DNA of 64,000 bases from Lentilactobacillus parabuchneri DSM 5707 = NBRC 107865 (GTDB taxonomy: Bacteria; Bacillota; Bacilli; Lactobacillales; Lactobacillaceae): contig NZ_AZGK01000003.1 in assembly GCF_001435315.1 (NCBI RefSeq), positions 124,001-188,000 of the forward strand. Reading direction: 5' to 3'. Below are positions 26,599 to 34,669 of the stretch, in pieces; within the stretch, counting starts at the first letter, position 1; each line of letters starts with the position of its first letter. Position numbers and translations under genes: made by a program. A model generated the notes under the pieces. The model saw nothing but the letters and a program-made list of their open reading frames with translations, was not told the origin of the DNA and did not search any database.

Positions 26599-27477
26599 TT
26601 GAAATTTTCTTGGATAACTAAAAGAGACGACCCAAAGACGTTAAAAAAGTTTTTAAATGCTCAAGGCATTAGTCACAGGATGTACCGGCGACTCAAGACG
26701 AATGGCGGCGAGTTTTTGGTTAACAATCGAGAAGTTGACGGCACAGTTTCACTCCACGACGGCGATCGAATAGAAGTGATCATGCCGGATGAAGTTAGCG
26801 ACCCAAACGTGGCGGTCAGTGACGGGCCAATCGTTGTGGTTTTTGAAGATGCCAATTGGCTGGTCGTCGACAAACAAGCTGGGTTGACCGTTGTCCCCGG
26901 ACCGGCTAATCGTGAAGATACACTGGTTAACCGAATTAAGGGGCACTTAATCACGGAAAGGGCGACAGATTTAGTGCCCCACATTATCACCCGCTTGGAT
27001 CGGTTTACCAGCGGCTTGGTATTAGTTGCCAAGCACCAGTTGGCTAATAGTTTGGCAAATGAATTATTGGCCGCTAAGACCTTGCATAAACGCTACCAGG
27101 CAGTTGTGTCAGGAACGGGGCTTAAAGCCCATGGCATGATTGACAAACCGATTGCTAAAGATCCGGAAGGGTTCGGTCAACTGATTGACGACCAGGGGAA
27201 ATCAGCTCAAACGGAGTACTGGGTTCGCGGTGAGTTCGTTGATCGAACCTTGGTAGATGTTGTGCTGCATACTGGCCGCACCCACCAGATTCGGGTGCAC
27301 TTTGCGTCCATCGGTCACCCTTTGTTGGGGGATGCACTGTACCACGGTCCGATGGATGAGGGCATTTCCAGGCAGGCACTGCATGCCACGGAACTGCAGT
27401 TTGTCGATCCGTTTTCCACAAAAGAATTTAAGTTTGAATCCCAGCTGCCTGCCGACATATTACAGGTAGTACATTAG
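26599..27477 (+). CDS. RluA/RluD-family pseudouridine synthase
   Basis: RNA-modifying enzyme of 292 residues that converts specific uridines to pseudouridine. An S4-like N-terminal segment (about residues 12-60) precedes the catalytic domain, where HIITRLDRFTSGLVLVAK holds the catalytic aspartate and GRTHQIRVHFASIGHPLLGD is the C-terminal signature. I place the start at TTG 26599, five bases after GGAGG, because the open frame upstream has no family sequence. The target rRNA position cannot be read. Confidence 0.9.
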   Translation: MKFSWITKRDDPKTLKKFLNAQGISHRMYRRLKTNGGEFLVNNREVDGTVSLHDGDRIEVIMPDEVSDPNVAVSDGPIVVVFEDANWLVVDKQAGLTVVPGPANREDTLVNRIKGHLITERATDLVPHIITRLDRFTSGLVLVAKHQLANSLANELLAAKTLHKRYQAVVSGTGLKAHGMIDKPIAKDPEGFGQLIDDQGKSAQTEYWVRGEFVDRTLVDVVLHTGRTHQIRVHFASIGHPLLGDALYHGPMDEGISRQALHATELQFVDPFSTKEFKFESQLPADILQVVH

Positions 27478-27578
27478 AAGGATACTCATATTGTTCATTA
27501 CTGAACATTGATGGAATAACGAATAGAAAACTTATAATCATTATAAATTAGAATTTGATGAAAACGGTGTCAATTTCG

Positions 27579-27606
27579 TTGCCTTTTTGCCAGCTTCTGT
27601 TATGAT
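27579..27606 (+). promoter_or_regulatory. Promoter of the 58-residue gene
   Basis: TTGCCT (27579-27584), 16-bp spacer, TATGAT (27601-27606), 30 bases before the start codon. Confidence 0.6.
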
Positions 27607-27636
27607 GTACCTATCAACTGAAGGAGGAGACTAGAT

Positions 27637-27813
27637 ATGTCTACCAATGGTGAATCGGATCAGACGGTTCAAAAAATTATTGCTGAAATAGAAACTAATT
27701 TATCTGTATTATCATGGATGAAGGCCGCAGAGGATAACAAGGAAGCTCAAGAACATATTCGCGCATTAAAGGCTGCTTTGTCGAAAGCAAAATCAGATTT
27801 AATTAAGGCATAA
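27637..27813 (+). CDS. Small hypothetical protein (58 residues)
   Basis: Starts ATG nine bases after AAGGAGG and ends TAA. The product is rich in Ala, Lys, Glu and Ser with periodic hydrophobic residues (VQKIIAEIETNLSVLSWMKA, then HIRALKAALSKAKSDLIKA), so it is probably two amphipathic helices; no signal peptide or membrane segment. It has its own promoter and an intrinsic terminator at 27866-27911, which makes it a real monocistronic gene. I do not recognise a family. Confidence 0.75.
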   Translation: MSTNGESDQTVQKIIAEIETNLSVLSWMKAAEDNKEAQEHIRALKAALSKAKSDLIKA

Positions 27814-27865
27814 TGTTCCACGCTTTGGTTAGGCACTAGTTTTAGACGACTAATAAATGATTTGA

Positions 27866-27911
27866 AAATACCGTCTTACTGATATAATGATCAGGAAGAC
27901 GGTATTTTTTT
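27866..27911 (+). terminator. Intrinsic terminator
   Basis: AAATACCGTCTT pairs with AAGACGGTATTT, followed by TTTT. Confidence 0.88.
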
Positions 27912-27980
27912 GTGAAAACGAATTTTTTTGATACATGAAAGTGACATTAAGCTCAAAATGATGGAGAAAGGACCGATAAC

Positions 27981-28775
27981 ATGCCAGAATTAAAAACAGC
28001 GATTTGCTTCATTGACCACCGCGAGCACATGCAGATTGATGGTCGATTTTTAAAAGACTTGGAACCTGCGACGCGAAACCTGATTAAAGGGGATTATCCA
28101 AAAGCCAAAGTAACGGATTTCATTTGTGATCACGACCTGCTGAAGTACCAGCTGATGAGAGTTGACGGAATGGTGAATTCCGATGTTAAACAAACCAAAA
28201 AAATCAATCGCCGGCTAACCAAGGCGATGCAAAGTGATGATTATGATATTGTCGACGTTAACGACAACTTAGCCAAGAGTTTGACGTTTGGGCAAAAAGT
28301 CTCTGACGCCGTTGCCCGTTTTGGCGGGAGTTGGGGATTCATCTTTGCCTTCACCTTCGTGCTGGTGTCGTGGATGTGTATCAATGCACTGCACTTGTTT
28401 GGCCTGCACTTTGATCCGTATCCATTTATTTTGCTGAACCTGGCTCTGAGCTGTATTGCGGCGATTCAGGCCCCAATTATCATGATGAGCCAAAACCGGG
28501 CTGCCGACCGTGATCGGATGAGTTCTGAAAACGATTATCACGTGAATCAAAAATCCGAGCACGAATTGAGAATCCTCCATGCAAAGCTCGATAATTTGAC
28601 GCAAAATCAGCTGCCACATTCATTAGAGATTCAGAAGCTGGAAATCGAAATCCTTGGCCAAATCCGCACCGAGCTTGATATGCTGCAGCGAAATCAAATG
28701 GGTAACCCGAAGAATGACCTGAATGAAAACGCCTCGCAAGAAAATGAAAACGAGTCTGAAAATAAAACGGATTAA
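27981..28775 (+). CDS. DUF1003-family membrane protein
   Basis: Protein of 264 residues. The central DUF1003 domain begins KVSDAVARFGGSWGFIFAF and has two transmembrane helices (about residues 110-160) separated by a short loop (HLFGLHFDPYPF), followed by APIIMMSQNRAADRDR, the family signature, and a helical tail. The C-terminus is very acidic and Asn-rich. Function unknown; some DUF1003 proteins occur near stress or metal genes. ATG follows a weak AAAGGA. It is monocistronic. Confidence 0.85.
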   Translation: MPELKTAICFIDHREHMQIDGRFLKDLEPATRNLIKGDYPKAKVTDFICDHDLLKYQLMRVDGMVNSDVKQTKKINRRLTKAMQSDDYDIVDVNDNLAKSLTFGQKVSDAVARFGGSWGFIFAFTFVLVSWMCINALHLFGLHFDPYPFILLNLALSCIAAIQAPIIMMSQNRAADRDRMSSENDYHVNQKSEHELRILHAKLDNLTQNQLPHSLEIQKLEIEILGQIRTELDMLQRNQMGNPKNDLNENASQENENESENKTD

Positions 28776-28859
28776 ATCCCCTGATTTTGACAATTAATGA
28801 AAACTTCAGTAATATGTTAGATAACACATACTGAATGTTCATTTATTAGGAGGATTTTT

Positions 28860-29450
28860 TTGATAACCGTTAGAGAAGCACAACAGGATGACGCTGGTCA
28901 GATAGCGCCGTTAATTGATATTATTTTTGATGAAATGGAACTCGATGAATTAGAAGACGTTCCCGAACCTGGATTAGCCAAGGTCATCACGAGGGCTTAC
29001 CAGACAGATACTTATCTGTCGAGTAAGGCATCCACCGTGGTGGCCGAGGCCAATGGCCAAGTTGTTGGGGTCGTCTTTGGATATCCCAGCGAAAATGAGG
29101 ACGATATTAATAACGTCCTGATCAATTTATCAAAAAAGAGTGCTGATTTTAAAGCCCCATACATTCCCGATTCCGAGACCAATTCCGATGAGTGGTACTT
29201 GGATTCAATTGCCGTCGATCCTGACTGGCAGGGCCATGGGATTGGCAGCAAGCTGCTTGCTGCTGTTCCCAGAATGGCTTTAAATGATGGGAAGTCTGTG
29301 ATCGGTTTGAATGTGGATTTTGAAAATCCGGAAGCAAAGAAATTATATGAACGAAAAGGATTCAAAACTGTTGGCACCCAGATGATTGGGGACCATTTGT
29401 ATGAGCATATGCAAAAGGCGGTTAAGCAACCAAGTCTGTTATATGTATAA
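28860..29450 (+). CDS. GNAT-family N-acetyltransferase
   Basis: Protein of 196 residues. The acetyl-CoA loop is seen as DPDWQGHGIGSKLLAAVPRM (R/Q-x-x-G-x-G/A) at about residue 120-137, preceded by the strand YLDSIAV and followed by the usual NVDFENPEAKKLYERKGFK. The start is TTG after AGGAGG. The substrate is unknown. A terminator follows, so it is monocistronic. Confidence 0.88.
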   Translation: MITVREAQQDDAGQIAPLIDIIFDEMELDELEDVPEPGLAKVITRAYQTDTYLSSKASTVVAEANGQVVGVVFGYPSENEDDINNVLINLSKKSADFKAPYIPDSETNSDEWYLDSIAVDPDWQGHGIGSKLLAAVPRMALNDGKSVIGLNVDFENPEAKKLYERKGFKTVGTQMIGDHLYEHMQKAVKQPSLLYV

Positions 29451-29457
29451 CTTTAGA

Positions 29458-29492
29458 AAGTGGCTGGAATTTTTCATTCCAGCTTCTTTTTT
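29458..29492 (+). terminator. Intrinsic terminator
   Basis: GCTGGAAT pairs with ATTCCAGC around four bases, followed by TTCTTTTTT. Confidence 0.88.
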
Positions 29493-29588
29493 GCTTTCCG
29501 GCTATTCGACTTGCACAAATCAATAAGGACAAGTAAGATTGTTTTTGCATGATTTTCTCGAAATTAATTCTACAAAAAGGGGATTCAT

Positions 29589-29984
29589 ATGGAAGACAAT
29601 ATTAAGCTCGGCAATCCAGTTTTTGACAAAATGATGTTTGTCCTGGACAAGCCGGTTAACGAACAGAACCACCGCGACTATCGGTTCGATAATGAAGAAT
29701 TGGTGGAGATCAGCGATGGCATTTGGGCAATGCCCGCGTACATGAAGGATGACGATGATTTCAGCATGTTCTTCATTATTACTGAGATTGATGACGGCCA
29801 CACAGTGTTGGCATTCTCTACCGGCGAAAAGAAAGGCGAACAATTTTCTTTAAGCAATCCAATCATTACTGGAGAAGCCCTTAATATGCTGGTGAAGCAC
29901 GATAAAGACCGAGCGGCGTCAATTCTGCACTTCTTAGATCAAATCTCGAAAGCCGATGAAGGCAACTGGCGGATGGTCGAATAA
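29589..29984 (+). CDS. Hypothetical protein, SseB-like in appearance
   Basis: Soluble acidic protein of 131 residues. Motifs such as GIWAMPAYMKDDDDFSMFFI, HTVLAFSTGEK and the repeated LxNPxI pattern resemble SseB/enhanced-serine-sensitivity-type domains, but the match is by eye and weak. There is a clear AAGGGG ribosome-binding site and a TAA stop. The next small gene follows 77 bases later on the same strand. Confidence 0.7.
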   Translation: MEDNIKLGNPVFDKMMFVLDKPVNEQNHRDYRFDNEELVEISDGIWAMPAYMKDDDDFSMFFIITEIDDGHTVLAFSTGEKKGEQFSLSNPIITGEALNMLVKHDKDRAASILHFLDQISKADEGNWRMVE

Positions 29985-30061
29985 AGTTTTCCTTGCGTTT
30001 TATAGCAGGGCTGTTAAACTAACATTTGGTTTGAAATTAAACGAATTTGGGAGTTACTGTT

Positions 30062-30283
30062 ATGAAACTTACATTGAATGAAACGGCTGCAAAATTTGAT
30101 GTTGCGCCAGCCGTGATTGACGATTATATCAAAAACGGTTTGGTCCCAAGCAGAGCCCAGACAGCTGATGACATTGCCTTTGATGAAACGGATATGTACT
30201 GGGTTGAAATGGCTCATTGCTTTATTGAGAACGGTTCGTCGGTCGAAGATGTTAAAGAGCTGATTAAACGTTGCAAGATATAG
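30062..30283 (+). CDS. Small MerR-like helix-turn-helix protein
   Basis: Protein of 73 residues: LNETAAKFDVAPAVIDDYIKNGL is a MerR-type helix-turn-helix with the wing (DDIAFDETDMYWVEMAHCF) and a short last helix. There is no dimerisation or effector domain, so it could be a DNA-binding accessory protein or antagonist. ATG 30062 follows GGGAG at a good distance. Its neighbours give no function. Confidence 0.7.
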   Translation: MKLTLNETAAKFDVAPAVIDDYIKNGLVPSRAQTADDIAFDETDMYWVEMAHCFIENGSSVEDVKELIKRCKI

Positions 30284-30399
30284 GATAAAGTTATTGTTAA
30301 ACCCCGAATGGAATGATATTCTAATCACAAGGGGTATTGGCGCTCTTGAGTCATTAATTAGATGATCGTTTGTATACTGTTAGATTGCACAAGTAATGT

Positions 30400-30557
30400 G
30401 ACAAAAGAGTTCCATCGTGCGAATAAAAGCACTTTGAGTATTCGGTTATAAACCGGATCAGTATTCGAGTATGAACGAAGTGATATTTGATTAAAACCAT
30501 TAGAGTCGCCGATTCCCCTTAGAAAGGGCCAGTGCAATTGCGCTGGTCTTTTTCTTT
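30400..30557 (+). ncRNA. Candidate small RNA ending in an intrinsic terminator
   Basis: A possible promoter (TTGTAT 30370-30375, 18 bp, TAATGT 30394-30399) precedes hairpins GTGC/GCAC (30417-30432), CGGTT/AACCG (30443-30455) and CCC/GGG (about 30514-30528), then the terminator CCAGTGC/GCGCTGG with TCTTTTTC (30529-30557). Not matched to a known family. Confidence 0.35.
30529..30557 (+). terminator. Intrinsic terminator in the azoreductase upstream region
   Basis: CCAGTGC pairs with GCGCTGG around AATT, followed by TCTTTTTCTTTT. Confidence 0.85.
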
Positions 30558-30577
30558 TGACAATTGATGTGAAAGCG

Positions 30578-30606
30578 TTGTCAAGAGCTGCAGATCATGC
30601 TATATT
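30578..30606 (+). promoter_or_regulatory. Azoreductase promoter
   Basis: TTGTCA (30578-30583), 17-bp spacer, TATATT (30601-30606). A TTGACA just upstream forms an inverted repeat with TTGTCAA, a possible operator. Confidence 0.65.
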
Positions 30607-30657
30607 GTGGGAAATGACCGAATAACGAAGCAGATAACAAGCAAAGAAGGGGTTAGT

Positions 30658-31275
30658 ATGGCAAAAGTGTTAATCGTGATTGCACGGCCAGAAAGTGAAA
30701 AATCACGGACGTTAAAGGTACTTAAAGTGTTTCTTGATGCGTATGTCAAGAATCATCCTCACGATACGTTGGAATACCTGGACTTGTACAAATCGAATTT
30801 TCCGGAACTAGATGCCGACATTCTTTCTGCCTGGGATCAATTGGGCGAAGGAACCCCGTTTAGCGACTTAAGTTCTTCACAACAGCTAAAAGTTGAAGAA
30901 TTCAACGCCTCGACAGAGCAGTTTCTGGCAGCCGATAAGCTGGTCATTGCCAATCCGATGTGGAATTTGATGATTCCGACCAAGCTCAAGGCCTGGATTG
31001 ATACAATTGTGGTTGCCGGAAAAACGTTCAGGTACACCGAAACAGCGCCAATTGCACTGACGAGCGGCAAGAAGGCAATTCATATTCAAGCAGCTGGCGG
31101 CAAATACAATAATCAGGATTTTGGCACCCAGTACGTGAAGACCATGTTGAATTTCATTGGTGTCGAGTCAGTCGAAAAAATTTCGATTGAAGGCATGGAC
31201 CACGCACCAGAACAGGCTGAAGAAATCGTCAGCAATGCCGAAGACGACGCCAGGAGAGCTGCAAAGACATTTTAA
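30658..31275 (+). CDS. azoR: FMN-dependent NADH-azoreductase / flavodoxin-fold quinone reductase
   Basis: Flavodoxin-fold protein of 205 residues. VLIVIARPESEKSRTLKVL is the N-terminal FMN phosphate loop, NPMWNLMIPTKLKAWIDTIV the conserved isoalloxazine-contact block, and IHIQAAGGKYNN the third loop. Family members reduce quinones or azo compounds with NADH. I start at ATG 30658, after GAAGGGG; the frame open 17 codons upstream covers the -10 region. It is monocistronic. Confidence 0.9.
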   Translation: MAKVLIVIARPESEKSRTLKVLKVFLDAYVKNHPHDTLEYLDLYKSNFPELDADILSAWDQLGEGTPFSDLSSSQQLKVEEFNASTEQFLAADKLVIANPMWNLMIPTKLKAWIDTIVVAGKTFRYTETAPIALTSGKKAIHIQAAGGKYNNQDFGTQYVKTMLNFIGVESVEKISIEGMDHAPEQAEEIVSNAEDDARRAAKTF

Positions 31276-31293
31276 CGTGAATCATTTCAACAG

Positions 31294-31321
31294 AAGCGTG
31301 CGAGTTTTTCACACGCTTTTT
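31294..31321 (+). terminator. Intrinsic terminator of azoR
   Basis: AAGCGTG pairs with CACGCTT, then TTTTCT. Confidence 0.8.
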
Positions 31322-31341
31322 CTGTTCTATTTTTCTGGCAA

Positions 31342-31360
31342 CCTAAACATTTTGTTTAGG
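31342..31360 (+). promoter_or_regulatory. DtxR/SloR-type operator of the CDF operon
   Basis: Perfect palindrome CCTAAACA-TTT-TGTTTAGG just upstream of the CDF gene promoter region. The TTTAGG/CCTAAA half-site is characteristic of DtxR/SloR boxes. A SloR-like repressor is encoded two genes down. Confidence 0.7.
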
Positions 31361-31418
31361 GCTATGGAAATTTTCATCAACTAATGCAATAATAATACTA
31401 GATTGGAGTGATTAATTG

Positions 31419-32330
31419 ATGGCAGAACAAAATCATGATCACGAAGAATTGGCCGGCTCCAAGTTCTTTTGGGTGACCGTGCTAAACGTTGTTATTACGA
31501 TTGCAGAATTTGTCGGCGGGGCGTTATCAGGGAGTCTTTCATTAATTTCAGATGCGTTTCATAATGCCGGCGATTCTGTTTCGATTGTTTTCAGTTATGC
31601 TGCAAGCCGTATCAGTCGGCGAAAGCAAAATGCGCGGAACACCTTTGGCTACAAACGAGCTGAAATTATTGCGGCATTCCTGAACTCAATCGCACTTGCC
31701 CTTATTTGTGTCTTTTTGATTGTTGAAGCGGCTAAACGAATTACTGACCCGCAACCCATCAATGGAAATTTGATGTTAACGATTGCGGTCATTGGTTTGG
31801 CTGCCAATTTATTGTCAGCGTTCTTACTCAATTCAGGTTCTAAAAGCAGCTTGAACATGAAGGCCACTTATTTACATATTCTGAGTGATGCCTTATCATC
31901 AATTGCAATTATTTTCGGTGGAATTTTAATTGATTTGTATAATTGGACACTGGCTGATCCGATTGTCACTGTCCTTGTGGCGGTTTACATTTTCTACGAA
32001 TCAATTCCAATTATTCGCCAAACATTCCGGATTTTGATGCAGGGAGCCCCCAACTTGGACTATGATCAAATCAAGCGTGACCTGCTGCAAATCGACGGCG
32101 TATTCTCTGTTCATCACGTTCATGCCTGGATGATCGATGAAAATAATTTAATTTTTTCAGCCCACGTTAATATGCACGATATGAAACTGAGTGACGCCCA
32201 ACCGATTTATTCTGAAATCAGTAAGGTACTCAAAGAAAAGTACCACATGTGTCACGTTACTATTCAAGCTGAAACGACTCGTGGCGAAAACGAAGACATT
32301 ATTTATGATCGCGGAAATGACATTCCATAA
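31419..32330 (+). CDS. Cation diffusion facilitator (metal efflux, CzcD/MntE-like)
   Basis: Membrane antiporter of 303 residues with six transmembrane helices. The metal-site motifs are in helix 2 (LISDAFHNAGDS) and helix 5 (YLHILSDALSS), both HxxxD-type, and the C-terminal cytoplasmic domain (about 210-290) has histidines (SVHHVHAWMI). It is an efflux pump for zinc, cobalt or manganese; the SloR-like repressor next to it favours manganese but the helix residues do not prove it. ATG 31419, with GGAG upstream. Confidence 0.9.
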   Translation: MAEQNHDHEELAGSKFFWVTVLNVVITIAEFVGGALSGSLSLISDAFHNAGDSVSIVFSYAASRISRRKQNARNTFGYKRAEIIAAFLNSIALALICVFLIVEAAKRITDPQPINGNLMLTIAVIGLAANLLSAFLLNSGSKSSLNMKATYLHILSDALSSIAIIFGGILIDLYNWTLADPIVTVLVAVYIFYESIPIIRQTFRILMQGAPNLDYDQIKRDLLQIDGVFSVHHVHAWMIDENNLIFSAHVNMHDMKLSDAQPIYSEISKVLKEKYHMCHVTIQAETTRGENEDIIYDRGNDIP

Positions 32331-32352
32331 AATATAGGAGATTTTGAGCTTA

Positions 32353-33000
32353 ATGACCCCAATGAAAGAGGACTATTTAAAAATTATATTTGAACTTGGC
32401 GGCGCCGATAAGTTAATCAGCAATAAGCAAATTGCAATTAGCTTAAACATTGCGGCTGGTTCGGTGACTGAAATGGTTAATAAGATGGTCGATGAGAAGC
32501 TGGTGACCCATGAACCTTATTCCGGTGTTCAACTAACTGCTAAGGGTAAGCGCTACGCTGAAGAATTAGTTCGAAAGCACAGAATTTGGGAAACCTTTCT
32601 TGTTAACACGCTTCACTATGATATTTCCGATGTTCACGATGAAGCTGAACTCTTGGAACACGTGACCTCAGACAAGATGATTGATCATTTGGATGACTTT
32701 TTAGGCAATCCCAAACGCTGTCCGCACGGTGGTGTGATTCCAGATCGCAATGGCAATTACCATCCCGATCATGATAAAATTCTCACGGAAGCCAAAGACG
32801 GTGAAGAGGTCATCGTCAACCGCTTTATAGACAATCACGATCTGCTTACCTTATTGGGAGACATTAAGCTTGATATCGGCGACAAACTAAAGATCGTCTC
32901 CCACGATCCGTTTGAAGGGTCGGTCACGGTCAAAAATTTGACCGATAAGAAGAACTTGGTAATTGGTTATAAAACGGCCCACTACGTTTTTGTGAGGTGA
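32353..33000 (+). CDS. DtxR/MntR-family repressor, SloR/ScaR-like (manganese-responsive)
   Basis: Metalloregulator of 215 residues. The N-terminus MTPMKEDYLKII is that of streptococcal SloR/ScaR, with metal ligand D7; RKHRIWETF and the ExxEH block (AELLEHVTS) give the remaining ligands of the primary site. NPKRCPHGGVIP follows, and a C-terminal SH3-like domain (about 150-215) is present. I choose ATG 32353; TTG 32344 is an alternative closer to AGGAG. It lies 22 bases after the CDF gene and five bases before the ThrE-type pair. Confidence 0.9.
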   Translation: MTPMKEDYLKIIFELGGADKLISNKQIAISLNIAAGSVTEMVNKMVDEKLVTHEPYSGVQLTAKGKRYAEELVRKHRIWETFLVNTLHYDISDVHDEAELLEHVTSDKMIDHLDDFLGNPKRCPHGGVIPDRNGNYHPDHDKILTEAKDGEEVIVNRFIDNHDLLTLLGDIKLDIGDKLKIVSHDPFEGSVTVKNLTDKKNLVIGYKTAHYVFVR

Positions 33001-33004
33001 TCGC

Positions 33005-33775
33005 ATGGCAGATACAGCTACCAGGCAGGAGAATTACGACCACTTGGTACTAAACACCTGCGTTTTAGCAGGAAGAATCATGATTGAATCCGGTTCTGAA
33101 ATGTCGCGGGTAAACGACACGATTATGCGGATTGCCAAAAATGCCGGGTTGAAGGATGCGCAGGTCTACGCGACTTTAACCGGAATTATCATGTCCGGTG
33201 GCGTTAAGGAAGTCGGTGCCGAAGTCGGGTCGATCGATAAACGGGCTTTTGATATGGAAAAAGTGGCTAAGGTCAATGAATTATCACGGGCCTATGCCGC
33301 CAAAAAAATTGATATCTACGAATTCCGTGACGACCTTGTCCACATTGATGACTTGGTGGCCACGTTCCCGTTATGGCTTCAAACGCTGGGGGCCGGATTG
33401 GTCAGCGGAACGCTGGTCGTTGTGTTTCAAAACAACCTGCCTGATTTTTGGATTACGTTTATCGTCGGCATGTTCGGCTGGGCAGTTTATTATTTTTTGA
33501 ATATCTACATTCAGATACGCTTTTTGAGCGAGTTCCTGGCGGCGGTCGTAGTTGGTGCCCTAGCGTTGCTGTCGATTAAGTGGGGCCTGGGCGTTCACGC
33601 GGATGATATTATCATTGGTGGAATTATGCCGCTGGTTCCGGGAATTCCACTGACCAATGCCGTTCGGGATGCCTTATCGGGCAACTTGATCAGTGGGCCG
33701 GCCAGAGGAATTGAAGCGTTGATCAGTGCTTGTGCGTTGGGATTTGGCGTTGCAATTGCGCTACACTTCTTTTGA
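33005..33775 (+). CDS. Threonine/serine exporter, large subunit (DUF1212/ThrE), second copy
   Basis: Protein of 256 residues, a paralogue of 16167-16946: it carries MIESGSEMSRVNDTIMRIAK (ThrE block) and the membrane part with IMPLVPGIPLTNAVRDALSG. The GAGGTGA site lies over the stop of the repressor gene, and the start is five bases after it. The position in a metal-responsive operon is odd for an amino acid exporter. Another function, possibly linked to metal stress, is possible. Confidence 0.87.
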   Translation: MADTATRQENYDHLVLNTCVLAGRIMIESGSEMSRVNDTIMRIAKNAGLKDAQVYATLTGIIMSGGVKEVGAEVGSIDKRAFDMEKVAKVNELSRAYAAKKIDIYEFRDDLVHIDDLVATFPLWLQTLGAGLVSGTLVVVFQNNLPDFWITFIVGMFGWAVYYFLNIYIQIRFLSEFLAAVVVGALALLSIKWGLGVHADDIIIGGIMPLVPGIPLTNAVRDALSGNLISGPARGIEALISACALGFGVAIALHFF

Positions 33776-33784
33776 GGGATTCAA

Positions 33785-34240
33785 ATGAATTTATTTATCA
33801 TTAAATGTATTTGTGTATATTTTTCTGGAATTGGCTTTGGCCTGATCGTCAATTTGCCGCACCGGGCACTAAATGTCGCGGGTATCACCGCCACGTTGAG
33901 TTGGCTGGTCTACTACGCGATTATCAATACGTGGGGCGGATTAGGCGCCGCCAACTTTTTCGGTGGCCTAACGATTGGGTTGGTGTCCGTCATCATCGCC
34001 CATCTCAAGAAGATGCCCAGCATTTTATTTGACGTGCCGGGATTAGTGCCATTGGTTCCTGGCGGCCAGGCTTATAACACCATCAAGAACTTTGCCATGG
34101 GAAATTACCAAGTAGCGTTCAACTACCTTTCCGAAGTGGTCTGGATTGCCGGCTCAATTGCGTTGGGATTCATTGTGGCAGAGCTGATCAACAAAATTCG
34201 AATTAAACTTAAATATGCAACACGGTTGAGGAATCGATAG
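33785..34240 (+). CDS. Threonine/serine exporter, small subunit (DUF3815/ThrE_2), second copy
   Basis: Membrane protein of 151 residues, about five helices; VPGLVPLVPGGQAYNTIKNF matches the conserved region. It pairs with the gene nine bases upstream, and differs from the first copy (15703-16170) by not overlapping its partner. It is the last gene of the CDF/SloR unit; a weak hairpin with a T run lies near 34221-34252. Confidence 0.86.
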   Translation: MNLFIIKCICVYFSGIGFGLIVNLPHRALNVAGITATLSWLVYYAIINTWGGLGAANFFGGLTIGLVSVIIAHLKKMPSILFDVPGLVPLVPGGQAYNTIKNFAMGNYQVAFNYLSEVVWIAGSIALGFIVAELINKIRIKLKYATRLRNR

Positions 34241-34275
34241 GATTCCTTTTTTTATGGCCAATTTTGACATACTGA

Positions 34276-34337
34276 TTGACAAATTTTTGACGAGGTGTAA
34301 TATTTGTCTTGGATAATATTATACGACATATAATATT
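34276..34337 (+). promoter_or_regulatory. Promoter and PadR-type operator of the padR/DUF1700/DUF4097 operon
   Basis: TTGACA (34276-34281), 16-bp spacer, TAATAT (34298-34303). The inverted repeat AATATTAT (34315-34322), seven-base spacer, ATAATATT (34330-34337) covers the start point, fitting autorepression by PadR. Confidence 0.65.
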
Positions 34338-34351
34338 GTGGAGGTGACAAT

Positions 34352-34669
34352 ATGGCGATTCAAATAAGTACAGAATTACTGGATGGCTGCGTGCTGGGAA
34401 TTTTAAACCAGCAGGACTACTACGGCTATGCGCTCACCCAGAAGGTTCAAGAATCAGTTTCAGTTTCAGAATCGACGATGTATCCGGTGCTTCGGCGATT
34501 GAAGAAAAATGATTTATTGACAACCTACGATGAGCCTTACCAGGGACGAAACCGGAGATATTACAAGATTACACCCGAGGGACAACGCCAATTTGGCATC
34601 ATTCAACGCGAGTGGGAAGAATTCAAAAAAGGAATTGACAAGATGATAGGAGATGGTCAGGATGAATGA
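34352..34669 (+). CDS. PadR-family transcriptional regulator
   Basis: Protein of 105 residues with a PadR winged helix: GILNQQDYYGYALTQKVQE and STMYPVLRRLKKNDLL, followed by the wing RRYYKITPEGQRQF. It ends with a short dimerisation helix, the class seen beside DUF1700 and DUF4097 genes in Firmicutes. It overlaps the next gene by eight bases. The palindrome upstream is the likely own-operator; the inducing signal is probably envelope stress (inference). Confidence 0.9.
   Translation: MAIQISTELLDGCVLGILNQQDYYGYALTQKVQESVSVSESTMYPVLRRLKKNDLLTTYDEPYQGRNRRYYKITPEGQRQFGIIQREWEEFKKGIDKMIGDGQDE

Larger units (their letters stand above)
30284..30657. other. 374-bp intergenic region with possible small RNA
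   Basis: It contains several hairpins, a strong terminator at 30529-30557 and the azoreductase promoter at 30578-30606. No gene that I can support. Confidence 0.6.
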
